DNA of 64,000 nt, from NCBI GenBank assembly GCA_046330955.1, contig JAXLRT010000011.1, positions 1-64,000 on the forward strand, read 5' to 3'. The translations under genes were made by a program, and so were the position numbers. Source of the DNA: JADJPO01 sp046330955 (GTDB lineage Bacteria; Actinomycetota; Actinomycetes; Actinomycetales; Kineosporiaceae). Numbering within the stretch: the stretch's first letter is position 1; each line of letters opens with the position of its first letter. Positions 53,664-64,000 of the stretch are shown here, piece by piece. The notes below the pieces were generated by a model. It was not told where the DNA came from. It saw only the letters and a program-made list of their open reading frames with translations, and did not search any database.

Positions 53664-54029
53664 TCACAACCGGGGCGTGTGCCGTCCGCCCCGCAGCGCG
53701 GTGTCGACCAGCCGGACGCCGCGCAGCGCCGCCAGCAGCCGGGCCTCCTCGCGGTCGAGCACCTCGAAGAGCTCGCTCAGTACCTGCACCTCGAGGGCCT
53801 GCGCCAACTGGGTCCGGGCCGTCGACCGGGCGGTGCGCAGCCCGGCCAGTTGCGCCTCGACATGGGCCTGCGCCAGGTGTACCAGGGCGAGCGGGTGGCG
53901 CTGCAGCAACGGATAGCCGCGATAGTCCGGCGGGCACAGGTCGAGCACCCACGAGACCGCCGAACGCTGCCAGCCGGGCGCGTCCGGCGGGCGGACCGCC
54001 GCGGGCCAGCCGGGCGGCCCGGACGTCAC
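53664..54029 (-). CDS. Conserved small protein, 121 residues
   Basis: The GTG start at 54029 overlaps the ROK gene stop by 3 nt. Residues SWVLDLCPPDYRGYPLLQRHPLALVHLAQAHVEAQLAGLR are well structured and likely helical, and the C-terminal half forms a second helix set. I do not recognise a functional family, though similar proteins occur in actinobacteria. It is the last gene of the sugar ABC/ROK operon, 141 nt before dxs on the same strand. Confidence 0.75.
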   Translation of the reverse strand: MTSGPPGWPAAVRPPDAPGWQRSAVSWVLDLCPPDYRGYPLLQRHPLALVHLAQAHVEAQLAGLRTARSTARTQLAQALEVQVLSELFEVLDREEARLLAALRGVRLVDTALRGGRHTPRL

Positions 54030-55282
54030 GGCATCACCTGCAGGTCTCGCCCTCCCAGCACGGCCGTGGGGTCGGCCAGCAGATCCGACCAGGCCAGCTC
54101 CGAGGCACCGAACAGGGCGGAGTCCCCACCGAGGGCCGGGACGGCGACCCGCGCCTGGTCGGCCGGAGCGGTGAGTGCCGCCGCCCGCAGCGTCTCCTCC
54201 ACCTGCTGCTGCACCAGCGGGAACACCTCCCGCAACAGGCCACCGACGATGAACAGCCGCGGGTTGACCAGGTTGATGATGCTCGCCATGCCCAGGCCCA
54301 GGTAGCGGCCCACCTCGGTGAGGGTGCCGTCGTCCGGCTCGACCCGGGCCAGGGCGGCGATCAGCTCGTCCGAGGCGGCGTCCTCGGGCAGGTGCAGTGC
54401 CCGCGCCACGGCGGGCAGCCCGATCTCGGTCTCCCAGCAGCCGTGAGCGCCGCAGCGACAGCGCCGTCCGCCAGGGCGGATCACCATGTGGCCGAGTTCG
54501 CCGGCGTAACCGCCGGCCCCCACCACCGGCCGCCCGCCGAGCACCATCCCGCCACCGACGCCGACCTCACCGGCCAGGAACACGACGTCGTCCACACCGC
54601 GAGCCGCCCCGCGGCGGTGTTCGGCGAGCAGGCCCAGGTCGGCGTCGTTGCCCAGCCAGATCGGCAGGTCGGGCAGCCGGCGCTGCAGCATGTCGCCGAA
54701 GGGCACGTCGACCCACGCCAGGTTGGGGGCGAACCGCACACAGCCGTCGCTCTGCCGGATCACTCCGGGCAGGGCGATGCCGAGGCCGACCACGCTCTGG
54801 CCGGCCGCCGGATCGGCCAGCACCTCCTCGACCAGGGCGAGCACGAGCTCGAGCACCGCGTCCGGCCCGCAGTCGCTCTGCCGCCGGGTACGGCGGGTGG
54901 CCACCGTGCCACCGAGGCCGATCAGGGCGACGGTCACCCGGTCGACGGCGATGTCCGCCGCGAGCACCTGCACCTGGTCCCCCGCCGGCATCACGACCAG
55001 CGAGGGCCGCCCGGCCCCGCTCTGACCGTGCGCGGCGGCGTCCGGCCGTTGTTCCTGGACGGCGCCGAGCGCCGCCAGCTCCGACACCAGGACGGCGATG
55101 GTGCTGCGGTTGAGCCCCATCCGCGCGGTCAGCTCGGCCCGGGTCAGCGGCCCGGACTCGTGCAGGTGGGTCAGCAGGGTGCCGAGGTTGTGCCGCCGGA
55201 CGTCCTCTTGGGTACCGCCGCGAGCGGCCCGGACCGGTTGAACCGGTCCGGGCGCTCGATGGCGGTGTGGTCCGCCGGGCAT
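54026..55282 (-). CDS. ROK-family transcriptional repressor
   Basis: 418 residues from ATG at 55282, 11 nt after the permease stop. The N-terminal winged HTH includes NLGTLLTHLHESGPLTRAELTARMGLNRSTIAVLVSELAAL. The ROK domain has VLAADIAVDRVTVALIGLGG, NDADLGLLAEHRRGAARG and the zinc-binding CRCGAHGCWET. ROK repressors such as XylR/NagC types respond to sugars. It belongs to the ABC operon and probably binds the palindrome at 58695-58717. Confidence 0.9.
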   Translation of the reverse strand: MPGGPHRHRAPGPVQPVRAARGGTQEDVRRHNLGTLLTHLHESGPLTRAELTARMGLNRSTIAVLVSELAALGAVQEQRPDAAAHGQSGAGRPSLVVMPAGDQVQVLAADIAVDRVTVALIGLGGTVATRRTRRQSDCGPDAVLELVLALVEEVLADPAAGQSVVGLGIALPGVIRQSDGCVRFAPNLAWVDVPFGDMLQRRLPDLPIWLGNDADLGLLAEHRRGAARGVDDVVFLAGEVGVGGGMVLGGRPVVGAGGYAGELGHMVIRPGGRRCRCGAHGCWETEIGLPAVARALHLPEDAASDELIAALARVEPDDGTLTEVGRYLGLGMASIINLVNPRLFIVGGLLREVFPLVQQQVEETLRAAALTAPADQARVAVPALGGDSALFGASELAWSDLLADPTAVLGGRDLQVMP

Positions 55283-55293
55283 CAGCCTGACGG

Positions 55294-56550
55294 CTAACGC
55301 CCGGTTGCTGCTGTGCGACGGCGCGAGATGGCGTCCACGCTCGCGGCCAGCAACAGCACCAGGGCCGTGACGATGAACTGGTAGGCCGCCTCGTCGGTGA
55401 TCAACGGCATGCCGTTGTTGAGCACCGCGATCACCAGACCACCCAGGATGGCGTCCAGGATGCGCCCCTTGCCACCGAACAACGAGGTGCCACCGATGAC
55501 CGCGGCACCGACGGCGAGCAGCAGCGTGGTGGACCCACCGGTGGTCGGCGAGATCGAGTTCTCTCGTGAGGCGAGCACGATGCCGGCCATGGCGGCCAGC
55601 AGCGACCCCAGCATGAAGCAGACGATCTTGACGCGGGTGACGTTGATGCCGGCGCGGCGGGCTGCCTCGGCGTTGCCCCCGACGGCGTAGATGTGCCGGC
55701 CGAACTTGGTCCGACGCAGCATGAAGGTCAAGGCCACCACCACCACGGCGGTGATCGGCACGATGATCGGGACACCCTTGAGTGAGGTCACCCCCGGGTT
55801 GCGGCTGCGCTCGACGTTGAGGATCCAGGTGCCCAGGCCGAGCACCACCGTGAGCACGCCGACCTTGGCCAGCGAGGCCGCCATCGGGTCCACCGGCAGG
55901 CCCGCCCTCGCCCGCGACGCCCGCTTGCGTACCTCGAGCCCGGCGTAGATCACGACTGCCAAAGCGAACAGCACCCAGCCCCACAGCACCGGCAGGTTCT
56001 TGTTCTGGATCGCCAGGATGGTGTCGTCCTTGATCGAGATCGTGCCGCCGTTGCCGATCACCCAGAGCATCACGCCCTGTAGACCGAGGAAGGTCGACAG
56101 GGTCACGACGAACGAGGGGATGCCGAGCTTGGCGACCAGCAGCCCGACCAGCAGGCCGATCACCAGGCCGGTGATCAGGCAGCCGACCACGGCCACGGGC
56201 CACGGGTAGCCCTGCTTGGTCATCAACACGCCCATGATCGCCGCCGAGGTACCGGCGGTGTACCCGGCGCCCAGGTCGATCTCGCCGAGCAGCAGGATGA
56301 ACACCAGGCCCATGGCGATGTAGATGACCCCGGCGCTCTGCTGCAGCAGGTTGGCCGCGTTGTAGGCCGTCGGGAACAAGTTGGGCTTCAGCGCCGAGAA
56401 CAGGGTCACCAGCACCAGGAAGCCCAGGACGGCGGGCAACGCGCCGACGTCGCCGCCGCGCACCTTGGCCACGTAGTCGCCGACCATCGACCCCAGGGTT
56501 CGGGTGGGGGTGTCCTGCGCGTCCGCGATGGACTCCGTCGTCGCGCTCAC
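55294..56550 (-). CDS. Sugar ABC transporter permease (CUT2)
   Basis: 418 residues with about ten membrane segments. Segments such as GVIYIAMGLVFILLLGEIDLGAGYTAG and GGKGRILDAILGGLVIAVLNNGMPL are the XylH/RbsC pattern. It is longer than most CUT2 permeases because of extra loops. The start overlaps the ATPase stop by 4 nt. It forms the membrane channel for a sugar, most likely a pentose judging from the binding protein. Confidence 0.9.
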   Translation of the reverse strand: MSATTESIADAQDTPTRTLGSMVGDYVAKVRGGDVGALPAVLGFLVLVTLFSALKPNLFPTAYNAANLLQQSAGVIYIAMGLVFILLLGEIDLGAGYTAGTSAAIMGVLMTKQGYPWPVAVVGCLITGLVIGLLVGLLVAKLGIPSFVVTLSTFLGLQGVMLWVIGNGGTISIKDDTILAIQNKNLPVLWGWVLFALAVVIYAGLEVRKRASRARAGLPVDPMAASLAKVGVLTVVLGLGTWILNVERSRNPGVTSLKGVPIIVPITAVVVVALTFMLRRTKFGRHIYAVGGNAEAARRAGINVTRVKIVCFMLGSLLAAMAGIVLASRENSISPTTGGSTTLLLAVGAAVIGGTSLFGGKGRILDAILGGLVIAVLNNGMPLITDEAAYQFIVTALVLLLAASVDAISRRRTAATGR

Positions 56551-57341
56551 AGCACTGCCTCCTTGGACGTGAGGCCGATATCGCCGCTACGGCCCGAGGT
56601 GATCAGCTCCACGATGCGGGCCCGGTCGAGGTCCTCGGTCGAGACCTGGGCGGCCATCTGCCCCAGATACAGCGCCGCCACGTTGTCGGCGACCTGCATC
56701 ACGTCGTTCATGTTGTGCGAGATCAGGATGACCGCCAGGCCGTTGTCGGCCAGACGCCGCACCAGGTTCAGCACCTGCTCGGTCTGGGCCACCCCCAGCG
56801 CCGCGGTGGGCTCGTCGAGGATCACCAGCTTGCTGTTCCACAGCACGGCCCGGGCGATGGCGACGGTCTGCCGCTGTCCACCGGACAGGCTGGAGACGTT
56901 CTGGCGCACCGACTTCAGGGTGCGTACCGACAGCCCCTTGAGCGTCTCGATGGCCCGCTGTTCCATGGTGGCCTCGTCCAACGTGCCGCCGGACATCGCC
57001 TCGCGGCCCAGGAACAGGTTGTTGACCACGTCGAGGTTGTCGCACAGCGCGAGGTCCTGGTAGACGACCTCGATACCGAGCGAGTTGGCCTGCTTGGGGC
57101 TGGTGACGTTCACCTCCTGGCCCTCGAAGGTGTAGCTGCCACCGTCGAAGGAGTAGATGCCGGCGATCCCCTTGATGAGGGTGGACTTGCCGGCACCGTT
57201 GTCACCGACCAGCGCGGTGACCTTTCCGGACCAGGCGTCCAGGTCGACGCCCTTGAGGACGTCGACGGCGCCGAAACTCTTGGTAATTCCACGCAGGCTC
57301 AACAAGGGAGTCAACTGCGGGTGGGCTGACGTGCTGCTCAT
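56547..57341 (-). CDS. Sugar ABC transporter ATP-binding protein, single ABC domain
   Basis: 264 residues from ATG at 57341, after GTGAGGA. Walker A is GDNGAGKST (46-54), the signature LSGGQRQTVAIARA, Walker B LVILDEPTAALG and the switch histidine LISHNMNDV. Classical XylG/RbsA proteins carry two ABC domains in about 500 residues; this protein has only one, so it would act as a homodimer. It follows the binding-protein gene after 135 nt that contain a strong hairpin. Confidence 0.92.
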   Translation of the reverse strand: MSSTSAHPQLTPLLSLRGITKSFGAVDVLKGVDLDAWSGKVTALVGDNGAGKSTLIKGIAGIYSFDGGSYTFEGQEVNVTSPKQANSLGIEVVYQDLALCDNLDVVNNLFLGREAMSGGTLDEATMEQRAIETLKGLSVRTLKSVRQNVSSLSGGQRQTVAIARAVLWNSKLVILDEPTAALGVAQTEQVLNLVRRLADNGLAVILISHNMNDVMQVADNVAALYLGQMAAQVSTEDLDRARIVELITSGRSGDIGLTSKEAVL

Positions 57342-57405
57342 CGTGTCCTCACGTTCCCTCCGGTGACGGGTCAACAGTGCGCCGATGGTGCGGTGCCCGA
57401 CGCGA

Positions 57406-57444
57406 ACGGGGCCCGGGCCACACCGGATGCGGCCCGGGCCCCGT
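57406..57444 (-). terminator. Strong intercistronic hairpin in the sugar ABC operon
   Basis: ACGGGGCCCGGGCC (57406-57419) pairs perfectly with GGCCCGGGCCCCGT (57431-57444), an 11-nt loop between. It lies between the binding-protein stop and the ATPase start. Such hairpins in transporter operons stabilise the upstream mRNA or attenuate read-through, so the binding protein is made in excess. Confidence 0.65.
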
Positions 57445-57476
57445 CACGTCGTCGTGCTGTTGGAGCGAGAGGTGGA

Positions 57477-58598
57477 TCAGCTGATGCCGTTGGCGGTGCA
57501 GGCCGCCTTCAGGGCGTCGGTGGTGCAGACCTTGTCCTTGGTCGTGAAGCCATCGGCGAGGACGTCCTTGACCGAGTCCTTGAAGATGGGCTGCGGCTCG
57601 AGCAGCACCGAGGGCACCTGGGTCTTGGCGGTGGTGTCCTCGACCTTGCCGGTCGCCAGGGCGTCGGCCGCGGCGGTGTCGCCCTTGGCCAGCGCGATCG
57701 CGAGCTTGGCGGCCGCCTCGGCCTCCTTCTTGACGGCCTTGTAGACGGTCACGTACTGCTCGCCGAGCAGCACCCGCTGCAGGCCCTCGTCGGTGGCGTC
57801 CTGACCGGTGACCGGCACCTTGCCCGCCAGACCGTTCTTCTTCAGCACCGAGATGGCCGAGCCACCCAGACCGTCGTTGGCGGCGGCAACGCCGTCCACC
57901 TTGCCGCCGGCCTTGGCGAACATCTGCTCGAAGACGGTGACGGCCTTGGTGTTGTCCCAGTCCGGCACAGCCTGCGAGTCGGTCACGGTGTAGCCCGCAG
58001 CCTTGATCGCCGCGTCGTAGCCCTGCTTGAACAGGGTGGCGTTGTTGTCCGTCGGCGACCCGTTGAGCTCGAGCACGTTGCCGGTCTTCTTGCCGGCCGC
58101 CTGCAGGCCCTTGACCAGGCCCTCACCGATGGCCGTGCCGACCTTCACGTTGTCGAACGACACGTAGTACTTGGCGCCGCCGCCCAGGGTCAGGCGGTCG
58201 TAGTCGATGACCGGGATGCCGGCCGCGGTGGCCTTCTTGATGACGGCCGCACCGGTGTCGGAGTCGAGGTTGACGATCATCAGAACCTTGACGCCGGCGC
58301 CGATCATGCCGTCGGCCAGGGTCGCGAACTTCGCCTTGTCACCACCGGCGTTCTGGATGTCCGCCTCGACGCCAGCCGCCTTGAAGGCGTCGCCGAGGAA
58401 CTTGCGGTCCGCGGTCTCCCAGCGGGCCGAGGACGCCGAGTCGGGAAGGATCACGCCGACCTTGCCGACGCTGCCGCCGGCCGCGGCCGACGAGCTGCCG
58501 GTCGAGCCCGACGTGGACGTGTCGCTCCCGCCACACGCCGAGAGGGTCAACGCACCAATGGCGCTCAGAGTGAGCAGCCCGACACTACGCTTGCGCAT
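57477..58598 (-). CDS. Sugar-binding lipoprotein of the ABC transporter (XylF-like)
   Basis: 373 residues. A signal peptide ends in the lipobox LSAC (cysteine 22), followed by a Ser/Gly linker. The periplasmic-binding fold includes VLMIVNLDSDTGAAVIKKATAAGIPVIDYDRL and YYVSFDNVKVGTAIGEGLVKGLQ, close to the XylF pattern. It delivers a sugar, probably D-xylose or a related pentose, to the permease. The start is preceded by GGAAGGA. It is the first gene of the operon. Confidence 0.9.
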   Translation of the reverse strand: MRKRSVGLLTLSAIGALTLSACGGSDTSTSGSTGSSSAAAGGSVGKVGVILPDSASSARWETADRKFLGDAFKAAGVEADIQNAGGDKAKFATLADGMIGAGVKVLMIVNLDSDTGAAVIKKATAAGIPVIDYDRLTLGGGAKYYVSFDNVKVGTAIGEGLVKGLQAAGKKTGNVLELNGSPTDNNATLFKQGYDAAIKAAGYTVTDSQAVPDWDNTKAVTVFEQMFAKAGGKVDGVAAANDGLGGSAISVLKKNGLAGKVPVTGQDATDEGLQRVLLGEQYVTVYKAVKKEAEAAAKLAIALAKGDTAAADALATGKVEDTTAKTQVPSVLLEPQPIFKDSVKDVLADGFTTKDKVCTTDALKAACTANGIS

Positions 58599-58694
58599 AC
58601 TCCGGTCCTTCCTGGAGCCGACGATGGCTCCGGGATCGCGTGCCGCCGGGCGAGTGCCCCGCGGCCCCCATCACCCAGTTGATCGGAGTGATGG

Positions 58695-58717
58695 ATATGT
58701 TGTGGCCGACAACATAT
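58695..58717. promoter_or_regulatory. Perfect palindrome, operator candidate for the ROK repressor
   Basis: ATATGTTGT-GGCCG-ACAACATAT has 9-bp arms and a 5-bp centre. It lies 97 nt upstream of the binding-lipoprotein start. It is AT-rich in GC-rich DNA, as usual for ROK-family operators, and on the minus strand TATGTT within it could serve as a -10. Confidence 0.65.
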
Positions 58718-58783
58718 TCGTCCGCTGTCAGTGACGGAAGTCATTCCGGGCCATCCGATGGTCACACTCTCGTAACAAACCCG

Positions 58784-58873
58784 CTCATGCTCCGAGGGTG
58801 ACGCATCTTCCCAGGATTTGTCCTGATTTGCGCGTCACCTGCGGAGCATGAGCGGTCACCCGCGGAGCATGAG
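58784..58873. repeat. Inverted and direct repeats downstream of acnA
   Basis: A 21-base arm (58784-58804, beginning CTCATGCTCCG) is the reverse complement, with 2 mismatches, of 58832-58852. The right arm is repeated in direct orientation at about 58854-58873 (GGTCACCCGCGGAGCATGAG). The spacer 58805-58831 contains AGGATTTGTCCT, itself palindromic. It could act as the acnA terminator on the minus strand. Between 58599 and 58894 this element and the palindrome at 58695 are the only features seen. Confidence 0.7.
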
Positions 58874-58894
58874 CAGGTTGGGTGGGGTGGGGTG

Positions 58895-61567
<2,673 letters not shown>

Positions 61568-61598
61568 GGTCCGCTCCTTCGCGTCTCGCCGAGAAAAC

Positions 61599-61616
61599 TA
61601 TCTCGATGTCAAAGTA
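61599..61616 (-). promoter_or_regulatory. acnA upstream motif with TTGACA
   Basis: TATCTCGATGTCAAAGTA (plus-strand reading) is an imperfect dyad of the TCTYGAYRTCRAGA kind. On the minus strand it contains TTGACA (61612-61607), a possible -35 about 40 nt before the acnA start. The methyltransferase stop (TGA) lies inside it. Confidence 0.4.
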
Positions 61617-62946
61617 TCTCGTCCGGTTGCAGAGTGGCAAGGCACTCCACATGGTGCGTCATGGGGAACATGTCGAAGGCGCGCAGCGCTGTCAGGCGGT
61701 AGCCATTCTGCGCCGCATGGGTGATGTCGCGAGCCAGCGACGCGGCATCGCAGGACACGTACGCCACCACGCGGGGTCGCAACCTGGCGATCCGGGCCAT
61801 CACCTCGGGTCCGGCGCCGGCCCGAGGCGGGTCCAGAACCACCACGTCGGCGCGGGCCGCACTCCAGTCCGACGCGACGGCCGCCTCGTCGTCCGGGTCG
61901 GGCGTCGCCTCGACGAGCCCTTGGGTGATGCGCACCTGCGGCAGGTCGTGCAGGTTGCGCCGGGCGTCCTTGCACGCCCTGGCCTCACTCTCGACCGCGT
62001 GCACCCAGCCCGTCGGCCCCACCCGCAGCGCGAGCGCGGCGGCGAACAGCCCGACGCCGGCGTACAGATCGACGGCGCGCTCCCCCACGGCCGGCATCGT
62101 CACGCCCAGGACGGCGTCCACCAACGTCGCCGGGGCGGCCGGATGAACCTGCCAGAACCCGCCGTCGCTGACCCGGAACCGGCGCGGCTCGGGCAGCTGT
62201 GACGTGCTCACGTGGTGCTCCACCCAGGTGCGCCGGCCCTCGATGCGACGCACCGGCTCGCGCGGCGTCGACGCCCCCCGGCCGGCACGGCGCCCGGCCG
62301 GTGGCGGCCCCGCGGGCTCCTCGACGATCACCAGCGGCGCGCCGGGTGAGCCGTCGACCACCTCCACCGCCGTGACGCCCGGCCAGGTACGCCCCGGGAC
62401 GTCGGCCGCGGCCACCCCGGGGTGGGCGATCGGGCAGCCGGTCACCGGGATCACGGCGTGCGAACGGGCCGAGCGGAACCCGGCCCGGCCCCGTGAGTCG
62501 ACCGCGAAGCGCACCCTGGTGCGCCAGCCGAGTCCGTCGTCCGGGTCGGTTCCCTCCGACGCCCCGGTGGGCGGCTCGACCACCAGCCGGTCCAGCTCGA
62601 TGCCGGCCAGGCGGGCGAACTGGTCCCGGATCACCGCGGCCTTGTTCACCCGCTGCGCGGCCAGGGTGACGTGCTGCCAGTCGCAGCCGCCGCAACCACC
62701 GGGACGCGCCACCGGGCACGGAGGCTCCACCCGGTCGGGTGAGGCCTCGATGACCTCGACCGCGTCGGCCCGCCAGAACCGTTTGCCCGCCGCCCGCGGC
62801 CCGGACGACGCCCGGTCGAGCCGGGCCATCACCACCTCACCCGGCAGGGCGTGACGGACGAAGACCACTCGTCCCTCGTGCCGGGCGACGCAGAAGCCGC
62901 CGGCGGCGACGTCCCCGATCTCGAGTCGTAACAGCGGCTCAGTCAC
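61609..62946 (-). CDS. TrmA/RlmD-type class I SAM-dependent RNA uridine methyltransferase
   Basis: 445 residues. A TRAM-like domain fills the N-terminus. The iron-sulfur cysteines are C77, C85, C88 and C171 (CPVARPGGCGGCDW, GCPI). SAM motifs include AVDLYAGVGLF and VVVLDPPRAGAGPE, with nucleophile C399 in YVSCDAASLARD and base E434 in HHVECLATL. It forms m5U in tRNA or rRNA; the exact position cannot be assigned. Its 3' end is 42 nt from acnA. Confidence 0.92.
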   Translation of the reverse strand: MTEPLLRLEIGDVAAGGFCVARHEGRVVFVRHALPGEVVMARLDRASSGPRAAGKRFWRADAVEVIEASPDRVEPPCPVARPGGCGGCDWQHVTLAAQRVNKAAVIRDQFARLAGIELDRLVVEPPTGASEGTDPDDGLGWRTRVRFAVDSRGRAGFRSARSHAVIPVTGCPIAHPGVAAADVPGRTWPGVTAVEVVDGSPGAPLVIVEEPAGPPPAGRRAGRGASTPREPVRRIEGRRTWVEHHVSTSQLPEPRRFRVSDGGFWQVHPAAPATLVDAVLGVTMPAVGERAVDLYAGVGLFAAALALRVGPTGWVHAVESEARACKDARRNLHDLPQVRITQGLVEATPDPDDEAAVASDWSAARADVVVLDPPRAGAGPEVMARIARLRPRVVAYVSCDAASLARDITHAAQNGYRLTALRAFDMFPMTHHVECLATLQPDEIL

Positions 62947-64000
62947 CCGACGACCGCTCGTCGCCGAGCAGGTCCTCGAAGGTTCGCGGTGCGCCGGTCT
63001 GCAAGGCCCGTCGCGCCAACTGCGGCAGGGCGTCCGAACGCTTCTCGGCCCCCTCGGACGAGGTGAGCTGCCAGGGCACGCTGGCCACCATCACCCCGCT
63101 CATGTAGTGCAGTCGGGTCTTCAGCCGCAGGGCGCTCTGGTTGTGCAGGATGTGCTCCCACCAGTGGCCCACCACGTACTCGGGCACGTAGACGACGACG
63201 AGGTCACGCGGACTGTCGCGACGGATGTTCTTGACGTAGTCGACCACCGGCCGGGTGATCTCTCGGTAGGGCGAGTCGAGCGCGCGCAACGGCACCGGGA
63301 TGTCGGTGGCGTCCCACTCACGCTGGAAGGCCGCCGTCTCGTCGGGGTCGACCACCACCGTGATCGCCTCCAGGGTCGACGGCCGGGACGCGCGGGCATA
63401 GGCCAGGGCACGCATCGTCGGCTTGTGCAGCTTGGACACCAGCACGATGGCGTGTACCCGCGAGGGCAGTTGCCGGGCGGCACCGTCGTCACCCACCGAC
63501 AACTCGCGCCGCACCGAACGGTAGTGGCGCCGGATCGCCAGCATGATCAGGTAGAGCACCGACATCGCGATCAACGCGAGGTAGGCACCCCGGACGAACT
63601 TGGTGACCAGGACGATGATCAGGACGACGCCGGTGATCGTCAGCCCGATCAGGTTGACGATGCGTGAGCGCTTCATCCTCGCCCGCGCCGCAGGGTCGGT
63701 CTCGGTGCGCAGCAGCCGGTTCCAGTGCCGCACCATGCCGGTCTGGCTGGTGGTGAACGAGATGAACACCCCGACGATGTACAGCTGGATCAGCCGGGTG
63801 ACCTCGGCGTCGTAGATCAGGATCAGCGCCGCTGCGGCGGCGGCCAGGGTCACGATGCCGTTGCTGAACGCCAGTCGGTCACCGCGGGTGTGCAACTGGC
63901 GCGGCATCAGGTCGTCGCGCGCCAGGATCGAGCCCAGCACCGGGAACCCGTTGAACGCCGTGTTGGCGGCCAGCACCAGGATCAGCCCGGTCGTGGCCGC
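62939..64000 (-). CDS. APC-family permease, C-terminal part (truncated by window edge)
   Basis: 353 residues are in the window and the gene continues beyond 64000. Visible are membrane segments near the N-terminal half (for example AANTAFNGFPVLGSILARDDLMPRQL, LIQLYIVGVFISFTTSQTGMV, IVNLIGLTITGVVLIIVLVT) and a cytoplasmic C-terminal domain of about 150 residues that resembles a USP-like fold (HAIVLVSKLHKPTMRALAYARA). It overlaps the methyltransferase start by 8 nt. Amino acid or potassium-type substrates are possible. Confidence 0.85.
   Translation of the reverse strand, partial: AATTGLILVLAANTAFNGFPVLGSILARDDLMPRQLHTRGDRLAFSNGIVTLAAAAAALILIYDAEVTRLIQLYIVGVFISFTTSQTGMVRHWNRLLRTETDPAARARMKRSRIVNLIGLTITGVVLIIVLVTKFVRGAYLALIAMSVLYLIMLAIRRHYRSVRRELSVGDDGAARQLPSRVHAIVLVSKLHKPTMRALAYARASRPSTLEAITVVVDPDETAAFQREWDATDIPVPLRALDSPYREITRPVVDYVKNIRRDSPRDLVVVYVPEYVVGHWWEHILHNQSALRLKTRLHYMSGVMVASVPWQLTSSEGAEKRSDALPQLARRALQTGAPRTFEDLLGDERSSGD

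Overview
The window is high-GC DNA with dense, tightly packed genes, frequent GTG starts, 1-11 nt stop/start overlaps, and families typical of Actinomycetota (DUF3000, RNase D with HRDC, HemQ, TreY/TreZ, HelR, PPK2, AcnA). I read it as the chromosome of an actinomycete. Genus cannot be fixed from the sequence alone. No plasmid or prophage structural genes, IS transposase, CRISPR array or rRNA was seen.

Layout. (1) 58-2366: a pabB/pabC-type p-aminobenzoate pair on the minus strand, then tRNA-Gly(GCC), tRNA-Cys(GCA) and tRNA-Val(GAC). (2) 2323-3354: a 969-bp unit bounded by a 63-bp repeat of the tRNA-Val 3' end. It holds a frameshifted zinc-ribbon gene and a decayed antitoxin/toxin pair, and looks like a remnant of a tRNA-integrated element. 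(3) 3.5-13.8 kb: accessory-looking genes, namely a DJ-1/MarR/GNAT operon with palindromic operator candidates, a quinone-oxidoreductase-like MDR, a membrane-anchored alpha/beta hydrolase, an HMA metallochaperone, a large LuxR-type (LAL) regulator, an intact HipBA pair, a gene fragment and a second GNAT. (4) 13.9-24 kb: a HelR-type RNA polymerase recycling helicase, a glycosyltransferase, an acyltransferase, a secreted DUF2202 ferritin-like protein divergent from an OmpR/histidine-kinase pair, an M50-like protease and a YihY membrane protein. (5) 24-37 kb: AidB-like acyl-CoA dehydrogenase, glgX (treX), treY, an ACT protein, PPK2, treZ, SufE-like, a RibD-like reductase and a glycosyltransferase. 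The trehalose-from-glycogen route (debranching, TreY, TreZ) is complete here.

(6) 37.7-53.5 kb is a core actinobacterial block: membrane protein, hemQ, DUF4349 lipoprotein, hemE, EamA transporter, DUF3000, an atypical LuxR-type regulator with a degenerate receiver, RNase D, fadA-fadB, a membrane zinc peptidase, a hypothetical protein and dxs. (7) 53.7-58.6 kb: a CUT2 sugar ABC operon (binding lipoprotein, single-domain ATPase, permease) followed by a ROK repressor and a small protein. A perfect AT-rich palindrome lies upstream of the first gene and a strong hairpin follows it, which suggests ROK autoregulation and differential expression of the binding protein. (8) 58.9-64 kb: acnA, a TrmA/RlmD-type RNA methyltransferase and the 3' part of an APC permease cut by the window edge.

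The most notable observations are the tRNA-Val-bounded remnant, the tandem palindromes over the DJ-1/MarR start, the receiver domain that has lost its phosphorylation pocket, the palindromes upstream of the sugar operon and acnA, and a family of inverted/direct repeats between acnA and the sugar operon.
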